Shown one piece after another: positions 1 to 12,431 of a stretch of 64,000 nt of DNA (positions within the stretch are counted from its first letter, which is position 1; every line of letters starts with the position of its first letter). The position numbers and the translations under genes were made by a program. The notes under the pieces are model-generated. The model did no database searches and had not been told where the DNA came from. It saw only the letters and a list, made by a program, of their open reading frames with translations. This stretch comes from Serendipita indica DSM 11827 (Eukaryota > Basidiomycota > Agaricomycetes > Sebacinales > Serendipitaceae), in the NCBI GenBank assembly GCA_910890315.1, contig CAJVGD010000018.1, positions 248,001 through 312,000 of the forward strand, written 5' to 3'.

Positions 1-256
1 GAGCCAGAGGAATCTCAGGTAGGTTGTCCTCGTGGTTGAGACAGTCTTGACCAAATCCTCTATAGGCTGCACGACTGGGAGCCCTCGACGATGAGATGCG
101 CAGGACAAATGCAGAGTACAAATTGGCAGTCGAACGAGCGAGTAAGCATCATCCTCTCCATTTATATACATTGACTGGCGTCCAGAGAGTCTGCATAGAG
201 ACATTACTCGCACATTTCGCGAGCTCACAAACACCGCAAACGTCGACCCTTCATAG
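1..256 (+). CDS. 3' end of an unidentified coiled-coil protein gene (partial)
   Basis: Only the last three exons lie in the window: 1-18, 66-141 and 186-256. Introns at 19-65 (GTAGGT...TATAG) and 142-185 (GTAAGC...TCCAG) keep one frame open to a TAG at 254-256. The readable tail is helical and charged; it includes LGALDDEMRRTNAEYKLAV and then ITRTFRELTNTANVDPS. This looks like the end of a coiled coil. I do not recognise the family. The stop codon abuts the stop codon of the convergent BCP1 gene with no base between them. The upstream part of the gene lies outside the window, so length and function cannot be judged. Confidence 0.55.
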
Positions 257-1287
257 TCAACTTGGGGGAGGAAATTTGGCCTCCATGTCCCTTACTACCT
301 CTCCCAGCTTGTCTCCTGCTATTAGCATTATTCTTCCACCTATATCAGTCCCAAACGACTCTTTGGTCCGCGGTTCTTGGTGCGAAAACGTAAAGTCGAG
401 CGAATATAAAGCCACCTGAGATGATTTAAATGGACTGTTGAGGCCTATCTGTCGATACTCACCTTTTGAATGCATGAGTCCTCTGGATGAAAGCTATGGA
501 CGACCCCAGCAGATCTTGTGGAACTGGTCTGTGCAGTCTTTCGCTTTTTGCTCGGAGGTATGCTCTCTTCCTCGCTGTCATCAAGCTTGAAGACTCTTGA
601 GAGGATGAGGAGATGGGAGAAGCGGTATGGTTTATTCTGGCAAGGATTTAGTCATAAAGGACCATAGTATGAACGTGCTTACATCTTCTATGGCCCATTG
701 TATTTCGTCTTGCAACATTTTGTAGGAGGGGGGCATGACTTGAGGGGGCATATTGTATACGCGCTCACCGAGGACGAGACCAAGGTGATGGCCACTGTCA
801 TCGCTTTCTAAAAGTGTTGAAACTGTCTTTTGAAAGTCTGGATTGGCCGAGAGCTTGCTCAGCAGATAGTCTCTAAGGACACCGAGTTCTGGGTGGTTCT
901 GCTGAAGATGAGTGCTGGAGAGCGAGTAATGTGCATAAAAGCACTCACATTATGCTCGTGTAGGTTTATCACGGCGAGAAAAGCGAGTGGATCGCTGTCG
1001 ACGCCGTCTGTCTTGACGGTGGACCCGACATCGTCTTGGGAGAGGACGAGGTCTGCAATTGCACCGAGATGGAAGAGAGATGCGTCTGTGTGGAATAACT
1101 GCTGTAATAGTCTCTTGATCGCAATATAATCCGTCTGTGGCCGAAAGTCGCAAAAGTCAAAGTCGACGTCGACTATGCTCTCCGCAGCGCCGTCAGCAGC
1201 CATATTACGATGAAACCCCAAAGTACATACAACATCAGAGTCTGATTCTGGTGCCTTGTCTTCTTGTAGCGTCTTGCGTTTGGGCAT
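257..1287 (-). CDS. BCP1: BCP1/BCCIP-family protein
   Basis: Yeast Bcp1 is an essential nuclear protein needed for export of Mss4 and for ribosomal protein Rpl23 handling; the human relative is BCCIP. The N-terminus MPKRKTLQEDK is followed by the family block DVDFDFCDF, then IKRLLQQLF, and then GSTVKTDGVDSDPLAFLAV. A later exon carries HHLGLVLGERVYNMPPQV, and the last exon ends with GGRIMLIAGDKLGEVV, matching the BCCIP C-terminus. I chose the ATG at 1287 because the frame upstream has no family resemblance. At least four exons are needed; an extra short intron near 1207-1255 would remove an unconserved stretch after ESDSDV. The start lies 64 bp from the divergent VPS35 start, so the two genes probably share a promoter. 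Confidence 0.88.
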
Positions 1288-1351
1288 TTTCGCAAATATT
1301 CGAGACCAAGTTTGAGTTTCTGACCATAGCCACGACCGGTCCTGGGACAAA

Positions 1352-4300
1352 ATGTCGTCGGCGCCGCAGCAAGACGAGGCAAAGCTCCTATCAGATGCTC
1401 TGGGCACCGTCAAGATTCAAGTCGTCCAGATGAAGCGCCATTTGGTTCGTCGCCGGCCAGAGAGCAACACGTTTACGCGCGCAAACGGCTGACTATGCGC
1501 GAATTTTCCAGGATGCTGAGCAGTTAATGGACGCCTTGAAGAGTGCAAGCACAATGCTTGCAGAACTCAGGACGTCCTCCCTCTCGCCAAAGCAGTACTA
1601 TGAGCTATGTGCGTAACCCGTCCTTTGGCTCCCTCACGCCCGCTCCTAACTGATTTTAATCTCTAGATATGGCTGTATTCGACGCTCTACGCTATCTATC
1701 GAACTATCTGTACGACGCACATCAGTCGGGCAAGCATCATCTCGCAGACTTGTACGAACTGGTCCAATACGCGGGCAATATCGTCCCCCGTCTCTATCTC
1801 ATGATCACGGTCGGTGCCGTCTACATGAGTATCCCAGATGCACCCGTCAAGGAGATCATGCGCGACATGATGGAGATGTCCAGAGGCGTTCAGCATCCAA
1901 CGCGTGGTCTATTCTTGCGGCACTATCTTTCCGGTCAGACTCGCGACCATTTGCCTATAGGCAACGATCAAGGGTGAGCCAGTGTTCCGACCCTTGTATC
2001 ATCACCGTCGCTCATCCTGTTCAGTCCCTCTGGTAATCTTGCAGACTCTATCGGCTTTGTCTTGACCAACTTTATTGAGATGAACAAGCTCTGGGTTCGA
2101 TTGCAACATCAGGGTCATTCACGAGATCGAGAAAAGCGAGAATTGGAACGCAAGGAGCTGCGTATCCTCGTCGGCACAAACCTGGTCCGCTTGAGCCAGC
2201 TCGACGGAGTCGACCTCGCCATGTACCAGCAGACTATTCTCCCTAGTATCCTAGAGCAAGTCGTCAACTGCAAAGACGTAATTGCCCAAGAGTATCTCAT
2301 GGAGGTTGTCATTCAGGTCAGCCTGTGCTCCATTGGTCCACACAAGATACTAATTTGTGCCCAAGGTGTTTACCGACGAGTTTCATCTCCATACTCTTGG
2401 CCCTTTCCTCTCCGCTACTGCACTCTTGCATCCCAAAGTCAACATCAAGCAAATAGTTATTGCGTTGATCGACAGGCTAGCCTCGTATGCAGCGAGAGAA
2501 GCAGAAAACGAAGATCCAGAGGAGACTAAGCGCCAAGAAGAGGCTGCTGCCAAACGACTCGCCGAGCGTGTACGGGTGCAAAAAGCGAGAGCCAAGGAGA
2601 CTGGACTACGTTCACCGGGCATGTCTACGGAGGACGGCTGGGGTGGGTCCCCACATGTGGATCAGACGACGCCTGCATCTCCAGAATCAGCGCCTCCTAC
2701 AGAGGATGGGCCCCCAAAGCGGTTTAGAGGCATCCCTGAAGATGTCAAGCTCTTCGAAGTATTTTGGTTCCAAGTCGTTGAGCTTATCAAGGCCCGCCCA
2801 GATTTGCTGATTCAGGACATTACTGCACTCCTAGTCTCTCTCACAAACCTCTCCCTCTCTTGCTATCCTGATCGGCTGGAGTATGTGGACCAAGTACTCG
2901 CATTTGCCACGCAAAAGATCAACGACTTCCGTGACTCGTGAGTTCTCGTGCTTGTTGACGATTGATTTTAGTAACCGCAGGAATAGCCCCGAACTACACA
3001 ATCCACAGACAACGAGCAACCTTCTATCCCTCCTTGCGGCACCAGTCAACTCGTATCAATCCGTCCTCACGCTCCTGGCTCTTCCTCGATACGTCCCACT
3101 GCTCTATCAGCAACCTTACAACTCCCGAAGGTCGTTGGCTCATTCCATCGTCTCCTCAGTTCTTAAGAACGAAACTGTGATCGACACACCCGAGGACGTT
3201 GACGGTGTACTCGAGCTCTGCCAGGTACTTATCCAAGAACAGGTAGAATCGGTGCCCGGTGTGAACGGAATGTACAGTGGTCAGAGGCCGCGCGCCGGAG
3301 TGCAGTCTTTGGATCTCGAGCAATTAGCCGAAGAGCAAGGATGGGTGGCGCGGATGGTACATTTGTTCAGATCTGAAGATTTGGAGACCCAGTTCGAGGT
3401 CTGTATGCCAAATCAATGTCGACAGGTCTCTGAATCGTTTGATAGCTCATGCGCACGGCTCAAAGGCACTTTGAGAGAGGAGGGGAGAGAATGCGCTTTA
3501 CGTACCCTTCGCTTATTACAGCCGCCATTAGGCTCGCCAGACGGTACAAGCAGCGACAACAAGAGGTTCGTAAGGTTGAGCCTGTGTAGACCTATCTGAC
3601 ACCATCGGCACAGGAGTCGGATTGGGAGAACAGAGTAATGACCCTGCTCCGTTTCATCCGGCAGCTCATCTCTGTCCTCTCGACGACGGTAGAAGCGCAT
3701 TCCATCTCGCTACGCCTATTCCTACTGGCCGCTCAGATTTCCGACGAGTGTGGTTTCGAGGATTTTACATACGAGCTCTATGTACAGGCCTTTACTGTCT
3801 ACGAGGACAGTATCAACGACAGTCGCGCACAATTACAGGCCATCACGTTGATCATCAACACTCTGCAAGGTGCCAAGGTGTTCAGTGTCGACAACTATGA
3901 CGTTCTTATCACCAAAGCGGCACTCCACGGCGCCAAACTCCTCAAAAAGCCACATCAGTCAACTGCGGTCCACATGGCTAGTCACATGTGGTGGCAAACA
4001 CGAGCTCCGAGTCCAGATTCCGAGTCGGAGTCGGCATCAACAGAACCAAAGGTAGCTGAACCGTCTGAAGGAACCCCCGTGACACCAGAGCAGGCTAAGA
4101 GCGTAAGCCTTAATTTAAACCGCCTGAATTAATCGCTGATCTTCCGTTTTCTCTATCTATAGTACCCTCATAGGGACGGAAAGCGCGTTCTCGAGTGCCT
4201 GCAAAAGTCTCTCAGGATCGCCAGCTCTGCAATAGAAGAAATTGTCACTGTTCAACTGTACTGCGATACACTGGATCAATACTTGTACTACCTGGATCAT

Positions 4301-4620
4301 GGTGTGACAGAGGTCAGCTGTGTTTCGCGTATCTCCGTGGCTTCTATTGACAACCACATCAGGTCACTCCAAAATTCGTCAACAGCCTTGTTGAGCTGAT
4401 AAGCAGCAACATTGAAAATATCAGCAATGTCGATATTCACCCCACCCTGCGCGCTCCCCCTGGTCTGATCGAGGGAGTTCAGGCACCAGAGATGATCCAA
4501 CGTCATTTCCGAAATACATTGGCTCACATTCGCACACGAAAGGCGGCTTCTGCACCTGATAGCCCGTGGCAGCAGGTCTCCATTGTGGGTGCTTTACTGA
4601 AGTTCAATCTTGGCTCGTGA
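1352..4620 (+). CDS. VPS35: Retromer cargo-recognition subunit VPS35
   Basis: VPS35 is the alpha-solenoid core of the retromer, which binds VPS26 and VPS29 on endosomes and recycles receptors to the Golgi. The start [17 protein letters not shown] is followed by [20 protein letters not shown] and the hallmark [13 protein letters not shown], the PRLYL motif used for VPS26 and Rab7 contact. Further family blocks are [40 protein letters not shown] and LTIDFSN-region HEAT repeats. The last exon ends in [13 protein letters not shown]. About eight short introns interrupt the gene. A Ser/Pro-rich charged stretch around 2600-2720, after the [16 protein letters not shown] segment, is a fungal-type insertion. 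The gene converges with UBR1, leaving 125 bp between the two stop codons. Confidence 0.95.
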
Positions 4621-4745
4621 CATGGTAGAATTGGATGCATTATATGAGTCTATTTCACTTTATTGGCTGTGTTTTCACTAGTCTTGTTGGTTTATTGATT
4701 GTTGATAAACTTGGACATTGCGCAAGAAGTTTGCTAAAAACTCGC

Positions 4746-7700
4746 TTATAGAGACTCCCAGCCGCCTGCATCCGTCTGTACCTCGATCCGTCGTGATACT
4801 GCAGATGGAACGCCATTGAGGAGCCAGGTCTTGCGTATTTCTTCCATGCGAACTGGATGAAGATACTGACGCCGCCCACGCCTACGGAATTTGAGTTACA
4901 CAGACAGGAGTAAAAGCGCTTTCTTACCTCAGGCCAATGTCAATCTCTCCGTGGGAGTCGACATAGGGCGGTGGAGCAAATGAGCCACTATCACCGTATA
5001 GATAAAGGACCACACAGCGCTTCAACAAGAAGTAGATGCCTATTGGGCCAGAACACCTTTCTAACATGTCAGGGTATGACGAAGGGAAGAATCGAAAGGA
5101 CTTGCTCTCGCGTATGCATATTGCACTCGCCTCGTTGGCTCCAATCTGAGCCTCTGCAACAATAGCTTTGGTGACAACACAACGCGCCACAGATCAGACA
5201 TATTGCCGGGTCTGCAGGCATGGTATTGCAACGTGCACATGTAAGTAGGGCATCGTTACCCTGCCACATATAATCCAGGATGGTCGGAAGTTGAGCAAGA
5301 TGATAGACGTTTGGATATTCGAGACGAATAAGGCATTCGCTAGCTGCAATCGTGTACAGCTGTCCATAATGTGTGCACCAACCAGCCAGAAGCACTTGAA
5401 TGCTTTCATGGTTGTGGAGATCGGAAGGAAATGGTATGGAAAGTGCTCTTAATATACGCTCATACTCACACATTTCCGATTCGTCTACTGGGTTGATTGC
5501 CCAGGGACACACTGCGTGAGCGAAAATGAGCAGAGATCGAAGTGTCGGGAGGGTATGGGCATATAGAAGTTGTTCCAGTCTGGCTTCTCCTATAGTATCG
5601 AGGATACGGTCCGCTGTTCGATCAAGGATGGGAGAGTGGCGAGCAGCCGATTTTAGGAGCACGGCGACACTTCCGAGAAAAGAAGTGTGTCGTGTAGACT
5701 TTAATGAGGGAGTATGTGAGGATGAAGATGTCAATAGATGCTGAATGAGTGCGAAAAGTGCACGGAGGAGCGATGCGTAATAGAGGGCGCAGACGATATT
5801 TGGAATAAAATCTGGTGCGACGGCGGCGCATTCGAAGAGAACGGAACACGGGTCTCTCAGTAGGAAAGGGTGTCTGTATTGCTCCTCTCTTGTCCATTCC
5901 GGAAGTAGCCTCTTGGCAATAGCCAATCGCATAGAGTCGAATGTGCTGGTCGGACGAGAGCGAAACTGCACAACTGCAAGGCGGTTCAGTGTGCCAACTA
6001 TGCCCCGTATACATTGCCCAGCGGTGTCGGGGAGCTTCTGAAGGAAACGAGTGGTTCCAGTGGCTCCAACGCCTCTGTAAGCGACTTCCAACGCCGCCAG
6101 TGTATATGCACCCAGTCCATCTGGAATGTAAAGCCCAGCACCCCTTTCTCCTGCCATGGGTTCCGGTCGAGTCCTCAATGGTGCAGACTGCCGAGAAATC
6201 ATGGCTGTCGCGGCTCGGACAGTCGATGCTATCTCATCACCAGATCCCAAAGCTGATGGATCCGTAGGCCATGCGGTATCCTCCGCAGCCCAAAACATGA
6301 ACTCTCCAGTTCCGGAAGGGAACTGATGGCGCTCCAATTGCCGATCAGGAGTAGATCGGAGAAGTTCAATTCCGAGGGATCGCAGCCATTCCGCAAAAGG
6401 TGGGATGCGAGTGGTGGGTTTTGTTGTTGCCTTGTTCACAGGAAGTAGGCAGTTTCCGAGACTTTTGCACAATGGGCAGACAAACTCCCCACGCTCTAGG
6501 CATTCCGGCTGATGCCGTTGTGGTTGTACTCGATGTCGAGACCTAATGGCTTCCATGTAATCGCTAAAGCAGTGGTGATGAACCATATGGCCACATGTCG
6601 AACTGTATGTTCCAAATCGAAGATAGCGTGAAGGAAAGGCGGTGAGTCGATCTGCCTTCGCATCTCCTTCCACCACCGGCAGTTCTTTGTCCAAAGATTC
6701 TGGAGAGCGAAGTACATCTGACCACTGAGGGGTGCCAGGAGGAGGGCTGTATCTGACTAGTCGACTTGGATGGATGGCCGCAATAGTCCCAAAAGGTCGG
6801 CTTGAATCCATCTTCTCCTGACACAAGATACAAGGCTCCAGTGCCTCTTCGACTTCCGACTGGGGTTGATTTGCGGATGTCTCTTCTTCTTCGTCCTCGT
6901 CGAATGTTTCCATGAACATCTTCTGTGCATCCGCAAACTGTTTCATGATCGCGTCTTGTCTTGCCTTTGCTGCTTTCTTCTTGGCTTCCATTGAGGCGTC
7001 TGACACCGGCTTGGCCTCTGGTAGTTGTCTGAATTCACGAACAGAAGGGTCATGCTCTGTCATGCAATCGAGACACCACTGTATTCGTGGCCTAGACGCC
7101 TTGGAAGAGTCTCTGGTCTCAATCTCACATAACATTTCGACGAGAGACGTGTCGGAGAACCGAGTCTGCCGAGCAATGGTTGTAAACCTTGGGCCTAGTT
7201 GGATGAGAGCGAGGGTGGCGAGATGGAGCGCCTGGTCAATGATGGCATCGGTTGAGACTGATCCTTCTGTCAACGGGGCTCCATACACAAAGTTGTGAAT
7301 TGTGTAGAAGATGATCTGAAGGAGTACCGGAGATTCCAGAACGGTTTCCAGATTTGCGTAGGGACCGGCAGGGATCTTGTACGGCTTTGGAAGTATGACC
7401 AGATCCTTTGATCCATTTTTGGCCATCTTCGACTTTAAAACCCCTTCCACCTCCTCTCGTCTAGCACGTGTGTAATGGTAGAAGAATGGGTCGACTTCCT
7501 CATAAAACTCCTCCTTCAGTTCGTAGGAGCCAGTGTCGAGAATACTCTCAGCTTTACGAAACACGGATACATTCTGTAACACGTGTTCGAAACTGGCCTC
7601 CTCAATCAAGCGTTCGGGTACCCGCTTGCAGAGATCAGTAAAACTGATTGGACCCGGGGCTAATGCATGGACGATTTCTCGCTTGCATATGGCTTCTAGA

Positions 7701-10327
7701 GGTAGCTGTAAGGCGTTTGAGGGATCTCCGGTACAGAATATGAGTGTGAACAAAAGCTCCTCCACGAGACCTGCGAGATGTGTGGGCTCGCATTCCGGAT
7801 GAGCTTGATTTCCGGACATCCAGTCGAGCAGCTGGAAGCGATCCAACATTGACACCAGAACAAGATTCGGGTCGATGAGGATCATCGCCGTTTGAAGTAA
7901 GAATAAATCTTGATCATAGCAGAGCTCCCGTAGCATAAAGTCCCTATAGTGGACGAGCTGGCCTCGGATCGGGAATCCGTTCCTCACCCAAAGGCCGGCT
8001 CTCACCTGGGCAATGAGCGCCAATACTAAAGGCGGTCAGATAATCATCTTGCGAGAACTGGGAAGGGCCTACCGCGTAGAGGAAACTCGATAATTTGGAG
8101 AATAGTCGCATCATCAAACTTTTCCGCTATTGCGGACTGCAGAACTGTCTGATGCGTGGCGCCTGTCTGCCGCGATTCCAACAAACTTGCTTGCTTGAGC
8201 AATTCGGCCAACAGCCAATGAGGAGCGTTATGAAAGCTAACCCAACCCGATAGTACGTCGAATTCGATGGTTCGATAATTAGCGCCCTGGAATGATACCG
8301 TATGGAAGGTTGGCGCAGAGTAAAAGTTTGGATCGAGGCGAGTTTCTTCCATGCTGCAAGCACGTTGTATCTGCGTCATGACAACCTCGATGCACGCAAG
8401 TAACGCTGAAGGCGAGGCGCAGGTAAAGGCCTCTCCGAAAGCCTTCACGACGCGTGAAAGTGAAAGCGTGACATTGAAGACGTTGATCCATGAATCGCTC
8501 TCGTATTCAACGTGGTTTCCTCGAGCTCGCTTATTGGGCTGTATGCCCATGAACATTGCGCATACCGCTGCGAATTCGGATGTGGCATTTGTGCCGCTGC
8601 TGATGATACCTTGGACGCTATGATTGTTGCAGATGTATCGTATATCGCTGAATATGGGCATGTATCGCTTACTCCGGAAAGGGTATGCTTCCACATCCAT
8701 TGGATGATTTGGATCTGGAGGGAAGACGATGCGCTTGTTCGAAATTTGATTGGTGAAGAAACCCGCTATCACAGAGAGCAGGCGAGAAAGGACTCCGCAT
8801 TCCTTTACCAAATGTGCTGCAACACTCGGGACAGTGAAAAGGTCCAATGCGAAGAATTTGATCGATGTCTCTGCTTCACGGTCCACGAGAAGATACGAGT
8901 CGATGATTCTATGGAACATCTTGGCATAGTGAATGGCTACATCGGAGTTTAGAGGAGAAAAATAGGTAGAAATACAGTCAGTCACTCACCCACACTGAGG
9001 CGATTTTCTTGACTCATCGTGAGTATGGTAATGTAGATTTGTTTGAGGTTCAGCCGCGGCCGTTTCCATAATCTTGGGTGATAAATGAAGAGCCATTCTA
9101 TCCTTCCTCCCTCATGTGCTTCTGGATACTGTTTGGATACTTCTGAGTAAAGGAAACTAGAATCAGGTCGCCGGGAGGAGAAAAGCTCTGCCGCTACCAG
9201 CTCCCGAAGAATGTGTTTATCCCCTCCAACGTGACATTGAAGCAAGTCGAGCAGCCACTCAATTATGACGGCGGCCATGTGCTCCCGGAAGATGTCGAAT
9301 GCACGACGCATCGTGACCGTCAGATCGACGGTACTAATCTTGTGGGCAGTTTCTAGCAGCCGTTTCGCATCTCCTGCGACTTCAATCACATCCCTTCCCT
9401 ATTAGGGTTAAAGAGGCAATAGAGTGAACGATTCGCCATACCTCGTCGTCTGTTCTAAGTACGACCGCTGTTGCTTGTTGAAGGTTGCAGCCAGTCATGT
9501 GCTGTAGGTGCGCTACTGCCTCGTCGTATGAGTGCTTTTCGTCGTTCCACAATACAATGGCCCAGTATTCTTTCTGAAGCGGGTCGGCGGATGACTGATC
9601 CATCAGCGCTTCGTAAGAAGATGGTAGTGTCGTATCCTCCGGAGAGTAGTCGAGGACATCTAGTAGAAAGTCCAAAGCACATCCAATGACTCTTGCCATT
9701 GAATCACGCAAGTTGGGGGAAATCGGCACAGGGGCGCGCTTATCTGACGATTTTGTGGTCGAATCCGAAGTAGATGCACCGTTCTGGTGATGAGGGCAGT
9801 TGATAGGGTGACGCCAGACTTCGGGATCACCGCAGTCACAACTCCCGCCCGGTTGCTGTGATATGCAAAAAGTAACGACGTGGCCGGCATGCTCGGTAGA
9901 GTAGAAGCACCTAGCACACATTATGCAGCTGTCATCCATGGCACAGTCTCTAACCGACAAGGTGAGTAACGTGCAGGAGGAGGATCCGTGTAACTGACTT
10001 GCATCTGAAGCAGCACTCTCCTTTCTTAAATACGTGCTGACACGCTCGAGATACGCCATCGTCTGCGGGCTTGTGCGATGATCGAGCCTGAGCCTCGGAC
10101 AGGAGACCTCCCTGAGGGAGCAGCTCGTTTCGAGCCAGAAAGAGTGAGTAGTTATTCCCCCAGAGGGCCGTATAGAGCTCTTGGAGAATACTTGCACGAG
10201 CCGGTGGGTTGAATAGGCCATGGCGGGCATTGGGCATGGTGTCTAACGCGAATCTGAGTCTTTCTGTGACATCCTGATTTCTTTCTTTTGTGCTTCCCAA
10301 ATGCTTTGTGAGCATCGAGAGCGCCAT
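4746..10327 (-). CDS. UBR1: E3 ubiquitin-protein ligase UBR1 (N-recognin)
   Basis: UBR1 recognises destabilising N-termini and, with a RAD6-type E2, ubiquitylates them for proteasomal turnover. In order, the reading shows a UBR box (ACQHVFKKGECCFRCK, an intron, then DCAMDDSCIMCARCFYSTEH and CDCGDPEVWRHP), a ClpS-like segment near 9400-9650, a long helical middle, a RING-H2 (CILCQEKM...CGHMVHHHCFSDYMEA...CPLCKSLGNCLLPV) and the C-terminal cap (CLICGALCCHQSYCC, then GIYFLLKRCVVLYLYG and PPPYVDSHGEIDIGL). The likely start is the ATG at 10327 (MALSMLTKHLGS); MLTKHLGS at 10315 is an alternative. The stop TAA is at 4746-4748 after GGWESL. The intron at 5061-5105 seems to use a GC donor. The start faces CSN7 across 91 bp. 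Confidence 0.94.
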
Positions 10328-10418
10328 TGGCCGCACAGTCGTCGCGTTCAAAGATGTGGTTGGTGGCTAACGTACTAAGCGCTGAAACAGGAGCTTGGAC
10401 CCAGCCACGACCAGAGCC
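10328..10418. promoter_or_regulatory. 91-bp bidirectional promoter between UBR1 and CSN7
   Basis: The interval separates two divergent start codons, so it must hold both promoters and both 5' leaders unless those extend into coding sequence. I see no clear TATA box. The pairing of an E3 ligase with a COP9 signalosome subunit is suggestive, but co-regulation is inference only. Confidence 0.5.
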
Positions 10419-11515
10419 ATGGACTTTGCAGCGTACACGACAAAATTGGAGCCCTTTCTGCTCATGTCTAAGAGCGCAAAGGGTGCTGCGGCCGCAAAGC
10501 TGATCCAAGATGCGACAACGGCCCCCGGCGTCTATGTCTTTGCTCAACTTCTGGAAACGCAGAACATTCGAGAGGTGATTATAAATGTATTAGGCACAGA
10601 ATGACGCGTGCTGATCGCGTTCTACGTCCCCAGCTTCAAGCAAACCCAGACCACCAAGCATCGTACGCTCTTTTGGAGTTGTTTGCTCATGGAACATATC
10701 AAGACTACAAAGGTAACACTTTCATCCATGCAATCACCTCCGAAGATTGACTAATTTGCGGTTCGCCACAGCAAAGCAGTCGTCTTACCCGGCCCTGAAT
10801 TCGGAGCAGATCACAAAGCTAAAGTACTTATCGTTGGCATCTATGGCCATGAAAACCAGGGTTGGTCTGCTCCTTCTTGAATTAGTTGCCGCGCTGACTC
10901 GGGAATAGATACTGGCGTACAACACCCTTTTGTCAAATCTCGATATCAGCTCAATCCGTGAACTTGAAGATCTCATCATAGATGCAATCTATCGGGATAT
11001 AGTCCGTGGTAAACTGGACCAGAAAGAACAGCAATTCGAAGTAGAGTTTACGATGGGCCGTGACCTCTCCATGTCCCAGCTTCCAGGACTTCTCGAAGAG
11101 CTCCAGCGATGGTAAAGATTGAATCAGAGTCACAAAGGAGCGGCTCTGATAATATTCTAGGTCTCAGAGAACAGCTGCAGTGCTAGGCACGCTTGACAAG
11201 AAAATCGAGGCCGTAACGTTGGAGGAGAAGAACGAAAAGCAAGCGTTTGAGAACCATGAAGCACAGCGCGAAGCCATGATTCAGGAGATCCAGTCAAAGG
11301 CGAAGAAAGGGCGTGAAAAGGAGCCCATCGAAGATCCGATGGAGGTGGACGAAGGACCCAACTCGGGTGCGAGTGCACTGGGTTCGCTTCTTGGTCTTGG
11401 GAAGAGAAACAAGTACGCAGTCCCTCGTTCACCGTCGCGGTTTGGCTTACATGTACCTCGCAGGCCTCAAGCGGGCAGTACGGGCGGGCTCTTCCGTAAA
11501 CGAACCAAGGGATAG
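10419..11515 (+). CDS. CSN7: COP9 signalosome complex subunit 7 (PCI domain)
   Basis: CSN7 is a PCI-domain scaffold of the COP9 signalosome, which removes NEDD8 from cullins. The first exon reads [15 protein letters not shown]...[20 protein letters not shown], typical of CSN7 N-termini. Later exons give [31 protein letters not shown], then [20 protein letters not shown] and [19 protein letters not shown], which is the winged-helix half of the PCI domain. A helical tail ([20 protein letters not shown]) and a basic end ([10 protein letters not shown]) follow. The ATG at 10419 is chosen; an in-frame TTG lies 24 nt upstream. About five short introns interrupt it. It converges with TRS33, with 71 bp between the stops. 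Confidence 0.9.
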
Positions 11516-11586
11516 TTTAGACAAAGGCAGGGCTTCTTGTTCGTTTCTTCATTCGTCTGCCTAATAGTAAATACGTGCCATCCCCG

Positions 11587-12378
11587 TCACACTCTGGGTA
11601 GTTTGATTTGAAAGATGCCTGAGAAACGCTCAGAGTATCCTCAACAAGAGAACTAGTGGCCCACATTGAGGAAGACTTGTGACCTCGGGAGTTACTGTAC
11701 CTTGGAGACCTAAACGAGCCAATGCGCCGCGCAGGACACCAGCATGAAAGGCTAGATACTGCCAAATAGTCATATATGTGGTTTATTCTCTTGTATACAC
11801 TTACGATCTTCGCTTTTGCCAAAGCATCTGCACCTCCCTCGGGAGAGGAGATGCGCATTAGTGGTCGAAACGCATTATCTTGCAGAACGTAGACGCCCTT
11901 GACAGATCAACACCGATGTAGGCGAAAGAATTGTAGGCGCCCGATGATTCGTCCGTAAATTGTCGACCTGCTTGTCCCAGACAGCCATCCAGATATCCTT
12001 GCAAATAAACTTGACAGAGTCTAGCGTGTCGGTAAAACGCTGTCTATCCTTTGACAGCCTAAAGAGATAGTCATTCAAGGTTGAATAGACATGTCCAAAT
12101 GAAACCGACTTTTCAACAAGACTCGCGCCGACCTGGGCACCTATGTTGTCCAGTCTAGCCCTTAATGCATCTTCGGTGAGTTGCTGATGTCCGCTGCGAT
12201 GCTGAGAATGCTGAAGGAGGTTTGCATTGGCCATCTCGTCCTCGAGTTGCTTTTGTCGCTGGCTAGCCACCACTGATGACTGTCGAATTGTGGCCACCAT
12301 TTCCATTAGAAAGTAATCAAACATTGCCCCATCCACTAAGGCCAGTGGAGGATTGGCCAAGGTCCCCAACGCGGACAT
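11587..12378 (-). CDS. TRS33: TRAPP complex subunit TRS33/TRAPPC6 (Bet3 family)
   Basis: TRS33 is a small Bet3-fold subunit of the TRAPP tethering complexes, which act as Ypt1/Rab GEFs in ER-Golgi and Golgi traffic. The protein starts MSALGTLANPPLALVDGAMF (ATG at 12378). It contains the diagnostic VKFICKDIWMAVWDKQVDNL followed by LRTNHR. After an intron come MRISSPEGGADALAKAK and then YLAFHAGVLRGALARLGLQG; a last intron leads to QCIFQIKLPRV and TGA at 11587-11589, matching the conserved ATFQIK ending. A non-conserved segment near residues 40-60 (QRQKQLEDEMANANLLQHSQ) is unusually long for this small subunit. TRS31 from the same complex lies at 53642-54649, too far away to be a cluster. Confidence 0.9.
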
Positions 12379-12431
12379 GGTCAAAGTCAAAAGACGTGAA
12401 GGCTCGCCTTTACTGCTTGGAGCCAGCCACC
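12379..12431. promoter_or_regulatory. 53-bp gap between divergent TRS33 and an unknown gene
   Basis: Only 53 bp separate the proposed start codons. Either the 5' leaders are very short or one start codon is misplaced; the downstream gene's first exon is uncertain, so the second option is open. Confidence 0.3.
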
